A stretch of DNA of 64,000 bases from Desulfovibrio desulfuricans (GTDB lineage: Bacteria; Desulfobacterota; Desulfovibrionia; Desulfovibrionales; Desulfovibrionaceae). A model generated the notes under the pieces. It made no database searches. It was not told the origin of the DNA and saw only the letters and a program-made list of their open reading frames with translations. The stretch spans positions 2,690,001-2,754,000 of the forward strand of contig NZ_CP036295.1 in assembly GCF_004801255.1 (NCBI RefSeq), in the 5' to 3' direction. Within the stretch, counting starts at the first letter, position 1. Each line of letters starts with the position of its first letter. A program made the translations under genes and the position numbers. Positions 52,955 to 61,186 of this stretch are shown here, piece after piece.

Positions 52955-54484
52955 TTACAGGTAACTTGACAGACTCATCTGCATGATCTTTGATGAAGAC
53001 TGAAGCACTGTCTGGTAGGTCAACTGTTGCCGGGTAAGTTTTGTCAGCAGCTCAGTCAAGTCTATATCTTCAGTGTAGCTCAAACGGTCCTGCTGGTCTA
53101 CCTTTTGAAAGCTGAGCATATCGCTGGCGGTGGAAACCCGGTTTTCAAGACCGCCCACACGGGCCGTCTGGGTAAGAATATTCTGCTGCACGCTGGCGAT
53201 TTTGGTGAGCGTCTGCTGGCAGCCTTCCTGATTGTTGTTTTCGCAATAGCCGATGAACTCGCCAACCACGTCAAACAGGTTTGTGGACGAATCAAGGGCG
53301 GGCTTGCCTTCGTAATAGCCGCCAAAGATGTCCTTGCCCACGTTGTTTACAGAAATATACGAGTCTTTCATTATCTCCAGGTTCAGATCGGCGCGGTTTG
53401 GATGCACCAGAATCTGCGTTCCTGCAGTAACGGTATTGCCCGCCACGGTTGAGGCGTCCATATCCACATAGCCGCTGGGGACCAGCAAACGCAGCTTGTT
53501 TGTGCCGTCGGTGGTGGCTGTTGCCGCCACCCAGGTTGAACCGCTGTCGGTGCTGTACGAATAATTGACGGTATTGCCCGTGGTGGACAGATTGGCGGCG
53601 TTGTCCATGCGCACAAGCATATTGCCGCCAAAAGCCCCTGCAGCGGAGGTGGCAAGGTTGGCCGGGCCGCCCATGACCGTCATGGTGGGCGGCGGATCGT
53701 TGTCGTCGCCCTGGTATACGGCGGTGGGACGGACATAGAGCAGGGTTCCGTTGTGCGAGCCGGCGCCCGCGCTCACGTCGGCGGCGGTAACGGCCATGTC
53801 GCTTTTCATGGTTACCGTGACGCCGTTGGCCGAAAGCGTTCTGCCCGAGGTGGTTCCCGTGCTCCAGGTTGTGCCGCCGTCACTTGACCAGCGAAAAGTC
53901 TGCGGCCCGCCGTCCAGCGTGCCAGTACTGGTAAACTGCACCATCATGGTCGTTTTTGACGCGCCCTCAATGGTGTAGCCGCCGTTTTGAACGGCCGTGT
54001 TCCAGTTGGTGTCGGCGCTGGTAAGGGCAAGGCCTTCTTCAAAGGCGTTGTGGTCGTAGCGCTGACCGGCAAAGATGCTGTTGTCCTCGTACTGCGTGTT
54101 GGAAAGATTGAGTATCTGGCCAAAAATCTGCCGGGCCTGGTCGGCTATCTGCTGACGGTTTGCCGCGGTATACGACCCGGTGGAAGCCTGCTCGGCCAGA
54201 CTTTTGAGGCTTGTCAGCGCCGTGCTCAGCTGCGTGCCCAGCACGTTGTCGGTCAGCGAAAGCCAGCCCTTGGCGGTATCCACGTTGGTCTGATACTGCG
54301 TGGTGGCGCTGATGTCGTTGCGCGTCATCAGCACACGATAGGTGCCTGCCGGATCATCCGAGGGCCGGTTGATCTTTTTTTGGGTAGATCCCTGCTCGTT
54401 GCTTTCCATGTAGGCGGCCAGATTTTTCTGCATCTGGCTCGTCAGGGTATCATACATGGTGCTTTGCGTTACGCGTATGGACAT
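52955..54484 (-). CDS. flgL: Flagellar hook-associated protein 3 (FlgL)
   Basis: This 509-residue junction protein sits between hook and filament. The flagellin-like N-terminus is MSIRVTQSTMYDTLTSQMQ, and the C-terminal helix reads LTRQQLTYQTVLQSSSKIMQ. The middle (about 150-380) is a Thr/Gly/Val-rich outer domain, which explains a length above many FlgL proteins. AGGAGG is five bases before the ATG. It is 9 bp after the flgK stop. Confidence 0.93.
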   Translation of the reverse strand: MSIRVTQSTMYDTLTSQMQKNLAAYMESNEQGSTQKKINRPSDDPAGTYRVLMTRNDISATTQYQTNVDTAKGWLSLTDNVLGTQLSTALTSLKSLAEQASTGSYTAANRQQIADQARQIFGQILNLSNTQYEDNSIFAGQRYDHNAFEEGLALTSADTNWNTAVQNGGYTIEGASKTTMMVQFTSTGTLDGGPQTFRWSSDGGTTWSTGTTSGRTLSANGVTVTMKSDMAVTAADVSAGAGSHNGTLLYVRPTAVYQGDDNDPPPTMTVMGGPANLATSAAGAFGGNMLVRMDNAANLSTTGNTVNYSYSTDSGSTWVAATATTDGTNKLRLLVPSGYVDMDASTVAGNTVTAGTQILVHPNRADLNLEIMKDSYISVNNVGKDIFGGYYEGKPALDSSTNLFDVVGEFIGYCENNNQEGCQQTLTKIASVQQNILTQTARVGGLENRVSTASDMLSFQKVDQQDRLSYTEDIDLTELLTKLTRQQLTYQTVLQSSSKIMQMSLSSYL

Positions 54485-54493
54485 GCTGACCTC

Positions 54494-56611
54494 CTACTGC
54501 TTCATCCCAAGAAGGGTTTGCAGCATCTGGTCTGCGGTTGTGATCAGCTTGGCTGCCGCCGTATACGAATGCTGATACTTGATAAGATTTGCCATTTCCT
54601 CGTCCAGGTTCACCCCCGCAGCAGAGCTCACCTGATCCGACATATCGCTCGTAAGCGTCGAGTGATAGTCTGAATTTGTTTTGGCCAGCTTGGTGTCCGC
54701 ACCCACGGTGGTCACCAGACTTGCGTAATACTGCGAGATAGTCTGGTTGCTTGTGGTCTTCCACACGGTGGAGATGGTCACAGTGGTGTCGGCCAGCTTG
54801 CCGATGGCCGTTGCGTTGACGTTGTCGCCCTTGTTGATCTGCTGCTGGCCATTTACCTGGCCTGCCGCAATGTAGTTTACATTGCTGTGCAGCTGGCTGC
54901 TTACGGCAATGGAGCCGGCGTCAGTGCCGGTAAAAAACGTGTTGACCCCAAGGGCGGCCATCATGCCCGTGCTGTCCGTGCCCAGGGCAAACTGCAGGTT
55001 GCTGCCTGCAGCGGTATTAATGATCAGCTTGCCGTCCTGTATACTGGCCGAAAGCTGCGTGGGAAACGTATTGTTGATGGCGGCGGCCACATCCGTCAAC
55101 GAATGCTTGGTGGGATCAAAATTCTGCACGCCGGCGGTGGCTGTGTCAAAATCAAGCTGTCCGGATGACACGTAGTCGCCCGTGGTCTTGTTGTAAAAGT
55201 AAAAATTGACGTTGCCCGCCTGCAACCTGCTCGAATCAGGCAAGACGGCCTGAGCTGAGCCAAGGGGTACGGTGGTGTTTGAAACACCCTGCTGCCCCTG
55301 CGCGTAGTCGAGCAGCGAGGTGCCCGCGCCCTGGCTGTGGATGCGGTTTACTTCCCAGATAAGCGACTTGGCGGTGGCGTCCAGCTCGTCGAGGTAGCGG
55401 CCGCAGTTGTCGTCGCGAACATTAAAATAGGTCGCCAGCTTGCCGCCGGAGACGCGGTCATTGTTGTCCGTGCCGTCAAAATAGACCTGAGGCGTGATAT
55501 TCTGCGGGCCGCGCGTGGGCTCTATCCAGTACAGGCCGGTCTTGGGAACGATGTCAAACTTGTCGCCCTGGGTAAAATTGGTGGTGGAGTCAAACGAAAT
55601 CTTCAGGTTTTTTACCTGGACGGAATCCGTTGAACCGCCGCCGCTGGAGCTGATTTCATAATGCAGCTCGTTGCCGCTTTCATCGCGCAGCCAGGTTTTG
55701 CCGCCGTCCAGCGAAACGCGAAACGAGGGGTTGCCTGCCGTGCCCGCCGCAGCGGCATTGCCGCCAGAAACGACCTCCAGCGTGTATTCGTGGCTGTCGG
55801 TGCCGTCAAACTGCACGTTGCCCGCATAGGTAGAACCCACCGTAAGGTTGTTTTCCGCGCGCGGGGGCATGACCTGCAGTTCATTGGTGTTTGTGCCCTG
55901 CACCAGCGGCTGGCCGGTGGAAAGGGCTACGGTAAAATTGCCGCCGCCGTTGTCTACGGTTTTTACATCGGCCAGCGTGGCCAGCTCGCGCACCATCTGG
56001 TCGCGCTGGTCAAGCAGCGCGTTGGGATTGCTGACCCCGTCGACGGTGGTGGCGCTGATCTGCTTATTGAGCGACGCTATGCTCTTGGCCAGCGAATTGA
56101 CGCGGTCCACGCTCTGCCCGATGGAAACGTCCATCTGGCTTTGCAGAGATTTGACCCCTGCGGCAGTGCTGGTGATCATATCGCTGAGGTTGTCCGCATT
56201 CGAAAGCAGCGACTCGCGCGAGGCAGTATCGCCGGGGCGCAACGCAAGCGTTTGCCACGCGGTAAAAAAGGCGTTCATGGCCGAGCTGACGCCGGACCGG
56301 TTGGATTCGTTGAACAGGCTTTCAACCGAACCCATGATATTTTCCTGCTCGCTCCAGCGGGAGGAGTTGGTGGACTGCTTTACGTAGGCGCTTTCAAGAA
56401 ACGAATTGAAATACCGCAGTACCTGCTGCGCATTTACGCCCTGCCCTTCGCCGCCGGGGCTCGAAACGATGGTGCCCGCATCCCGCTGGTCCACATACCG
56501 GCGGGTGTAGCCGTCGGTATCGGCATTGGCGATATTGCTGCCAGTGACCGAAATCCAGGCTTGCGAGGCATTAATTGCCGTCTGGCCGACGTTGAACAGA
56601 CTGCTGATCAT
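54494..56611 (-). CDS. flgK: Flagellar hook-associated protein 1 (FlgK)
   Basis: This 705-residue protein is the first hook-filament junction protein. The rod/hook-type N-terminus MISSLFNVGQTAINASQAW and the SNIANADTDGYTRR motif are characteristic. The C-terminal coiled coil begins near GVNLDEEMANLIKYQHSYTA and ends LQTLLGMKQ. The central variable domain is long. It starts 2 bp after the flgN stop. Confidence 0.94.
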   Translation of the reverse strand: MISSLFNVGQTAINASQAWISVTGSNIANADTDGYTRRYVDQRDAGTIVSSPGGEGQGVNAQQVLRYFNSFLESAYVKQSTNSSRWSEQENIMGSVESLFNESNRSGVSSAMNAFFTAWQTLALRPGDTASRESLLSNADNLSDMITSTAAGVKSLQSQMDVSIGQSVDRVNSLAKSIASLNKQISATTVDGVSNPNALLDQRDQMVRELATLADVKTVDNGGGNFTVALSTGQPLVQGTNTNELQVMPPRAENNLTVGSTYAGNVQFDGTDSHEYTLEVVSGGNAAAAGTAGNPSFRVSLDGGKTWLRDESGNELHYEISSSGGGSTDSVQVKNLKISFDSTTNFTQGDKFDIVPKTGLYWIEPTRGPQNITPQVYFDGTDNNDRVSGGKLATYFNVRDDNCGRYLDELDATAKSLIWEVNRIHSQGAGTSLLDYAQGQQGVSNTTVPLGSAQAVLPDSSRLQAGNVNFYFYNKTTGDYVSSGQLDFDTATAGVQNFDPTKHSLTDVAAAINNTFPTQLSASIQDGKLIINTAAGSNLQFALGTDSTGMMAALGVNTFFTGTDAGSIAVSSQLHSNVNYIAAGQVNGQQQINKGDNVNATAIGKLADTTVTISTVWKTTSNQTISQYYASLVTTVGADTKLAKTNSDYHSTLTSDMSDQVSSAAGVNLDEEMANLIKYQHSYTAAAKLITTADQMLQTLLGMKQ

Positions 56612-56613
56612 GA

Positions 56614-57081
56614 CTACAGCCTCCCGGAGATAATCGCAGCCTGGGGATGCCGCTGCACGCTCATGCCCCCGCGTCGGCCGTACGTCTCGGCCTTGGGCGG
56701 CATGGCACGGCTTGTGAGTTCCTGAAGCGTACGGCTGCTCTGGTCAAGCAGGGCCAGCGAAAGGTCTGTGTTGCGCGAGGCCTGACGCGAGACAGCCTGC
56801 TCGCCGGCGTCTATCCTGCGCAGGGTTTCCTGTACGGCTTCGTGCTGATCTTCGGGCAGCATGGCGGCATATTCCGCCGCCCGCATACCCCCAAGCCATT
56901 TGATGACGGAGGTTTTTTCCAGGGCCAGATGGCGGATCAGTTCCTGAATGGAAAATTCCAGAGACACCACGGCATCGGTATCGCGACTGAGAAGACGGCT
57001 GTATTCTTCTTCAAGAAGAACGCGCAACAGGCCAAGGGCTTTGTCCTGACGCGAAAGCGATTCAAAAATGATGTCGTGCAT
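56614..57081 (-). CDS. flgN: Flagellar export chaperone FlgN
   Basis: This 155-residue mostly helical protein has the length and position of FlgN, the chaperone that escorts FlgK and FlgL to the export gate. Sequence similarity in this family is weak; the call rests on the helical pattern (for example KALGLLRVLLEEEYSRLLS) and on sitting directly upstream of flgK. The ATG at 57081 follows GGAGG by five bases; the TTG at 57093 is rejected. Confidence 0.8.
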   Translation of the reverse strand: MHDIIFESLSRQDKALGLLRVLLEEEYSRLLSRDTDAVVSLEFSIQELIRHLALEKTSVIKWLGGMRAAEYAAMLPEDQHEAVQETLRRIDAGEQAVSRQASRNTDLSLALLDQSSRTLQELTSRAMPPKAETYGRRGGMSVQRHPQAAIISGRL

Positions 57082-57167
57082 GTGTTCCTCCAAGGGGCTC
57101 TTGCTCCTGCCGCGCTCAAACTACCGCCCGGCAGAGATGGCAGAAACTGCCGCCCCGCCTGAAACAA

Positions 57168-57183
57168 AGCAAATTTCGTGCCT
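57168..57183 (-). promoter_or_regulatory. Sigma-54 promoter for flgN-flgK-flgL
   Basis: Minus strand reads AGGCACG-AAAT-TTGCT against the consensus TGGCACG-N4-TTGCW: only the first base differs, and GG and GC have the exact spacing. It lies about 90 bp before flgN. Confidence 0.82.
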
Positions 57184-57301
57184 TAATCTTGCCGCACGCC
57201 GCAGGGGTGCTGAATCCGCCGCCGGTTGGCGCACGACGCCGCAGACGGCAGCCATGCCTGCTCCCCCATGCAGCCGCATTCGGCCCTGGCCCGCACGGCG
57301 G

Positions 57302-58828
57302 CTACTGCCTGCCGTAAACATCCGTTGCGGTCAGCGGCGGAATGCCAGAAGCGGCGGAGCCTCTGCCGTCGGCGTTCTGGCCGCCCTGCCGCACAGATAT
57401 CTGCCCGCCCGTGAGCGGCACGGGGCTGACCACGCTCTGCGCGGCGGCGGGGGTTCCCGCCTGATTGGGAACCTGCGCCCCTGCACTGGCAGACGGGCTT
57501 GCGGGCTGCGCTGTCGGCTGGCTGGCAGCCTGCGCCGCCGACTGACCGGCTGCCGACATGGGCAACGCGCTTACCTGGGCTGTGGGTTGCGCGGCGGTCT
57601 GCATTGACTGCATGCCCGCGCCCTGAGCCTGTTGGGCGTGATAGGCGGCTATGCCTGCGCCCGCGTTGCTGTTGGGGCTGGAGCCGTCGACGTTGAGCAT
57701 GCGTATAAGCCCCTGCTTGCCGTTGCGGCCAGAGGGCGGAACATTGGTTGTGTAACGAACCTTTTGCGGGGGCTGCGGCTGCTGAAACTGACCGGGCATG
57801 CCAGCCTGGGGCTGAATCTGCTGCGGCGCCTGCTGGGGACGCATGGCGGCCTGCATGGCTGGCTGCGCATCAAATGCGTCGCCGGTAAGCGGGGCAATGT
57901 CCATAGTGGGCATATTCATGGAGGTGTTGCCCTGCTCCACCCCCTGCCCGCCTGCGCCCTGTCCTCCCTGCATATTGGGCTGCGCGGACCGGCTTTGCGG
58001 TTGGGCAAGACCCAGCATCTGCTGCATGGGCGGGCGCACGGCATTGGCGCCAAGCTTGCTGCCAGCCTCAAACTGCGCCATGCGGGCCAGGTTGAGGCCC
58101 GAATTCATGTTGCCCGTAACATTGGAGGTACGCACGACCCTGTGCCTCTCTGGCTGCGCCGAGGACTGCATGGCCTGCTGGGCGAGCCGGGCGGCTTCTT
58201 CCGGGTCTTGCCCTGCCGCTGCGGCCTGGTCGCCGGTAAGGGTGCGAGCCGCTGCCGAGCCGTTTTCCACATGTCCGGCGTCCTGCAGAGGCGCAACCCC
58301 GCCGTAAACACCGTCGGCGGTACCAGACGGCCTGCCTTTGCCGCTGGGCGACGAAGAAGCGCTGTCGCTGCCGTCAGCGGCTGACGGCATGGCCGCAAGC
58401 ATGGGCGCAGCTTCGGGGGTAAAGGCCGGGGGGCTGGCCGACGAGGCGTCTGTGGCCGTGTTGCGGCTGGCCGAAACAAGACTGCGCGAAAGCTGGGCAT
58501 ACATCATGTCGGCCAGGCCAATACCGCCAGCCGATGTCATTTTTTTGGCCAGTTCCTGATCGTACATGCCCTGCCAGAACTGCTCCTCCTTGCCGTGCAG
58601 CAAGGTGGACTTGGGCAGGGTTTTGCGCATTTCTTCCCACATTTTCTGTATAAATATGGATTCAAAACCTTCGCAGGATTCGCGCAGCTTCTTTTCCTTT
58701 TGCGCGGGATCCATTTTTTTGCCGCCCAGGTTGCCAAGGCCCGCCAGGCGCGACTGCATTTCGTTGCGGGCAATTTCGCCCGCCCCGGCCTCAGGAGGGA
58801 TAAGCGCGGTCGACATGGGCGTGGTCAT
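57302..58828 (-). CDS. flgJ: FlgJ-type rod-binding protein with long disordered C-terminus
   Basis: This protein has 508 residues. Only the first ~115 match FlgJ's rod-cap domain (CEGFESIFIQKMWEEMRKTLP near 52 and EEQFWQGMYDQELAKKMTSAGGIGLADMM near 81). The rest is low-complexity Ala/Gln/Pro/Met/Gly sequence with no muramidase or peptidase motifs. It therefore probably caps the growing rod, while cell-wall cutting is done by another protein. The tail is far longer than in single-domain FlgJ proteins. GGAGG precedes the ATG. It begins 1 bp after the flgI stop. Confidence 0.82.
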   Translation of the reverse strand: MTTPMSTALIPPEAGAGEIARNEMQSRLAGLGNLGGKKMDPAQKEKKLRESCEGFESIFIQKMWEEMRKTLPKSTLLHGKEEQFWQGMYDQELAKKMTSAGGIGLADMMYAQLSRSLVSASRNTATDASSASPPAFTPEAAPMLAAMPSAADGSDSASSSPSGKGRPSGTADGVYGGVAPLQDAGHVENGSAAARTLTGDQAAAAGQDPEEAARLAQQAMQSSAQPERHRVVRTSNVTGNMNSGLNLARMAQFEAGSKLGANAVRPPMQQMLGLAQPQSRSAQPNMQGGQGAGGQGVEQGNTSMNMPTMDIAPLTGDAFDAQPAMQAAMRPQQAPQQIQPQAGMPGQFQQPQPPQKVRYTTNVPPSGRNGKQGLIRMLNVDGSSPNSNAGAGIAAYHAQQAQGAGMQSMQTAAQPTAQVSALPMSAAGQSAAQAASQPTAQPASPSASAGAQVPNQAGTPAAAQSVVSPVPLTGGQISVRQGGQNADGRGSAASGIPPLTATDVYGRQ

Positions 58829-58829
58829 G

Positions 58830-59942
58830 TTAAATTACCTCCAGATCCGCATGCAGTGAGCCCGAGGCCTGCATTGTCCGCAAAATGGATATGAGGTCGC
58901 GGGGGGTTGCGCCAATGGCGTTGAGGCCGTCCACCAGCTCCTGAAGGGTTGCGCCCTCCACCATCATGAGGTGGCGGCTTTCTTCACGCACGTTGGTTTC
59001 GGTCTGCGGGGTCACCACTGTCTGCCCCTGCGAGAAGGGACCGGGCTGCGAGACCTGCTCGCTTTCCTGCACGGTTATCTGCAGATTGCCGTGGGCCACG
59101 GCCGCGCGCGATATGCGCACGTCGCGCCCTAGCACCACAGTGCCGGTCTTTTCGTCCACCACGACCTTGGCGGCGGTGTCGGGGCTGACATCAAGGTTTT
59201 CCACCGAGGCCATAAGCGGCACCAGATTGTTGCGGTACTGCGGGGGCACGTCCATGGTGACGCTGGTGGCGTCCACGGCGCGGGCATAGTGCCCGCCCAT
59301 GGCGCCGTTGAGGCGCTCGGCTATCTGCTGCGCGGTGGAAAAGTCGCCCACGCGCAGGTTGAGCGTGAGTTTGTCCTGCTGGTTAAACTCAAAGGGAATG
59401 CCCCGCTCGACAATGCCGCCGCCGGGGATGATGCCCACGGTGGCGATGTTCTTGGTGGTGCTGGCGGCCTTGCCCGAGGCGGAAAAACCACCCACGGTCA
59501 GCGCGCCCTGCGCCAGGGTGTATATCTTGCCGTCCACGCCCTTGAGGGCCGTCTGCAGCAGCACGCCGCCCATGAGCGACGAGGCGTCGCCCACGGAAGA
59601 CACGGTTACGTCAAGACGCGTGCCGGGCTTGGCCGAAACTGGCATGCGCGCCGTAACCATAACCGAGGCCACGTTTTTTATTTTCAGCGCCGAGGCGTCT
59701 ACGCCAACGCCCATGCGGTCCATCATGTTTTTCATGGAGCTGAGGGTAAAGACCGAATCCTTTTTGTCGCCGGTTCCGGCCAGACCTACCACAAGCCCAT
59801 ACCCGATCAGCTGGTTGTCGCGCACCCCCGAAAACGTGGCGATATCCTTGATGCGCACGGCGTGCGCGGGCAGGGCCCAGCACACAAGCAGCGCGGCGGT
59901 GGTGATCCAGAAGATAGGTTGGCGCAGTATCGTCAATTTCAT
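58830..59942 (-). CDS. flgI: Flagellar P-ring protein FlgI
   Basis: This periplasmic P-ring subunit has 370 residues. The signal peptide runs to about ALPAHA. The mature start [31 protein letters not shown] is highly conserved, as is the C-terminal [36 protein letters not shown] lies eight bases before the ATG at 59942; the longer ORF to 60164 is discarded. The usual upstream neighbours flgH, flgA and flgG are absent; a terminator separates flgI from flgM. Confidence 0.95.
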   Translation of the reverse strand: MKLTILRQPIFWITTAALLVCWALPAHAVRIKDIATFSGVRDNQLIGYGLVVGLAGTGDKKDSVFTLSSMKNMMDRMGVGVDASALKIKNVASVMVTARMPVSAKPGTRLDVTVSSVGDASSLMGGVLLQTALKGVDGKIYTLAQGALTVGGFSASGKAASTTKNIATVGIIPGGGIVERGIPFEFNQQDKLTLNLRVGDFSTAQQIAERLNGAMGGHYARAVDATSVTMDVPPQYRNNLVPLMASVENLDVSPDTAAKVVVDEKTGTVVLGRDVRISRAAVAHGNLQITVQESEQVSQPGPFSQGQTVVTPQTETNVREESRHLMMVEGATLQELVDGLNAIGATPRDLISILRTMQASGSLHADLEVI

Positions 59943-60240
59943 GGCGCAGACTCCTTGCCGGAATACCGGCACACAGGGTTTTGCAGAAACTATGCCGAAC
60001 CAGTCTGAGCCTGCTCGGCACGCGCGGAAGCCACCACCGCAACCGTCGCCGCCCCGGGCATGCACCCCCACGCAACAGGAGCGCAGGCCATCCTCCTGCC
60101 AGCCCGCAGACCACACGCGGATGCTCCCTCCAAGGGGCGCGCGCCAATCGCCCGTGCCGGTCATTTGCTCCCGTTGGCCAGCCGGTTATCCCGGCACACG
60201 CACCGTGCCCGCACGAGCGCGACCGGCAACTGCAGGGCGC
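59943..60240 (-). other. Leader/intergenic region upstream of flgI
   Basis: About 300 bp between the flgM terminator and flgI. It contains a sigma-54-like element at 59982-59997. An ORF in frame with flgI runs through it but has no start signal and unlikely composition. Confidence 0.5.
59982..59997 (-). promoter_or_regulatory. Candidate sigma-54 promoter for flgI-flgJ
   Basis: Minus strand CGGCATAGTTTCTGCA keeps the GG and GC dinucleotides at the exact sigma-54 spacing, with weaker flanks. It ends 39 bp before the ATG. Confidence 0.45.
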
Positions 60241-60276
60241 AAAAAAAGAGCGGCCATGGGATCCATGACCGCTCTT
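60241..60276 (-). terminator. Rho-independent terminator after flgM
   Basis: Minus strand: 8-bp and 5-bp stems (60246-60259 with 60263-60276) around a single mismatch and GAT loop, followed by seven T residues (60241-60247). Confidence 0.9.
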
Positions 60277-60297
60277 GGCGTTGTTATGCCGTTGGGG

Positions 60298-60612
60298 CTA
60301 GTTGAACAGACCCGGCTCTTCGCGCACAAGGTTGGCGGCAATCAGCTTGCTGTCGGGTTTGTAGGTTCCGTTAGAAACCTGGATGCGCAACGACTCGACC
60401 TTTTCAGCCCGCACATCCGGCGTGTTCTGGGCGGTACGGCGCGCCTCCGTCAGCAGCAGGGCATCCTGCGAAACGCTGACCGTGTCGCCTTGCGAACCTT
60501 CCGGCGCTGCAGCGCCGGTGCGGCCCTTAAGCTTGGCCTCGCCGCTTTTTTCAAGGTTGGACGCTGTGCCGTACGGGTCGAGAAATGTATTGATCTTCCC
60601 CTGAATTTCCAT
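60298..60612 (-). CDS. flgM: Anti-sigma-28 factor FlgM
   Basis: This 104-residue protein binds and inhibits FliA until it is exported through the completed hook. The conserved C-terminal block RAEKVESLRIQVSNGTYKP-(DSKLIAANLV) matches FlgM; the N-terminal half is flexible. It is cotranscribed with the upstream hypothetical gene, and the pair is preceded by a sigma-28 promoter, which would give negative feedback on FliA. Confidence 0.9.
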   Translation of the reverse strand: MEIQGKINTFLDPYGTASNLEKSGEAKLKGRTGAAAPEGSQGDTVSVSQDALLLTEARRTAQNTPDVRAEKVESLRIQVSNGTYKPDSKLIAANLVREEPGLFN

Positions 60613-60629
60613 AGTGCTCTCCGCTTGCG

Positions 60630-61079
60630 TTACCTGCCGCCCGACTGTTCGGCCAAAGGCTCGTCAAGCATGCTTTCGTCAACTTTTTTTCGCGTTACTC
60701 GCCACAGGGCATTGCGTGATGCGCGCAGTTTTTCTTCAGATAAAGGTTCCAGTCCATCTGGCCCTTGCCCTACAATACGTAATCTGCCGCCCGGCGGATA
60801 GGTGAACTGCACGTCCTGCCCCACCTCGTTGCCCAGCTCCTGGCGGATTTCTTCCACCACGGGGTTGTCGCTACCGGTATAGAGCAGGGTTTCGTAAAGC
60901 TCGCGAGCCACCTTTTCAACCATGAGGCGGCGGCGGACAGAAGCGTCGGGATCGTTGGGGTCTTCGCCCGCAGCCGTTCTGCGACGCATCCGCAACCGTG
61001 CAAGACGCCGGGCCGCCAGCAACTGCTGTTCATACCCTTGAAGCATTATGCGCAGTTGCGCGGCGGTTGCGTCGGCCAT
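60630..61079 (-). CDS. Hypothetical protein of the flagellar cluster
   Basis: This 149-residue basic, helical protein (LRIMLQGYEQQLLAARRLARLRMRRR at the start) has no family I can name. The middle, ARELYETLLYTGSDNPVVEEIRQELGNEVG, is well structured and the C-terminal 45 residues are charged. It lies 17 bp before flgM and is the first gene behind a sigma-28 promoter, so a late-flagellar role is a fair inference. GGAAGGACGGG precedes the ATG. Confidence 0.75.
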   Translation of the reverse strand: MADATAAQLRIMLQGYEQQLLAARRLARLRMRRRTAAGEDPNDPDASVRRRLMVEKVARELYETLLYTGSDNPVVEEIRQELGNEVGQDVQFTYPPGGRLRIVGQGPDGLEPLSEEKLRASRNALWRVTRKKVDESMLDEPLAEQSGGR

Positions 61080-61101
61080 GGTGTTTCCCGTCCTTCCATC
61101 C

Positions 61102-61128
61102 TCTACGGCAGGGGAGAAAAAAACTTTA
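61102..61128 (-). promoter_or_regulatory. Sigma-28 (FliA) promoter of the flgM operon
   Basis: Minus strand: TAAAGTTT (61121-61128), 11-bp spacer, GCCGTAGA (61102-61109). The -35 matches the enterobacterial FliA consensus exactly and the -10 keeps GCCG. It lies 22 bp before the ATG at 61079. Confidence 0.8.
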
Positions 61129-61186
61129 GACTCGGGGCGCGCCGCATTTTATACCTCAGCAGCCCGCAGCAGGGCACGGCCTTTGT

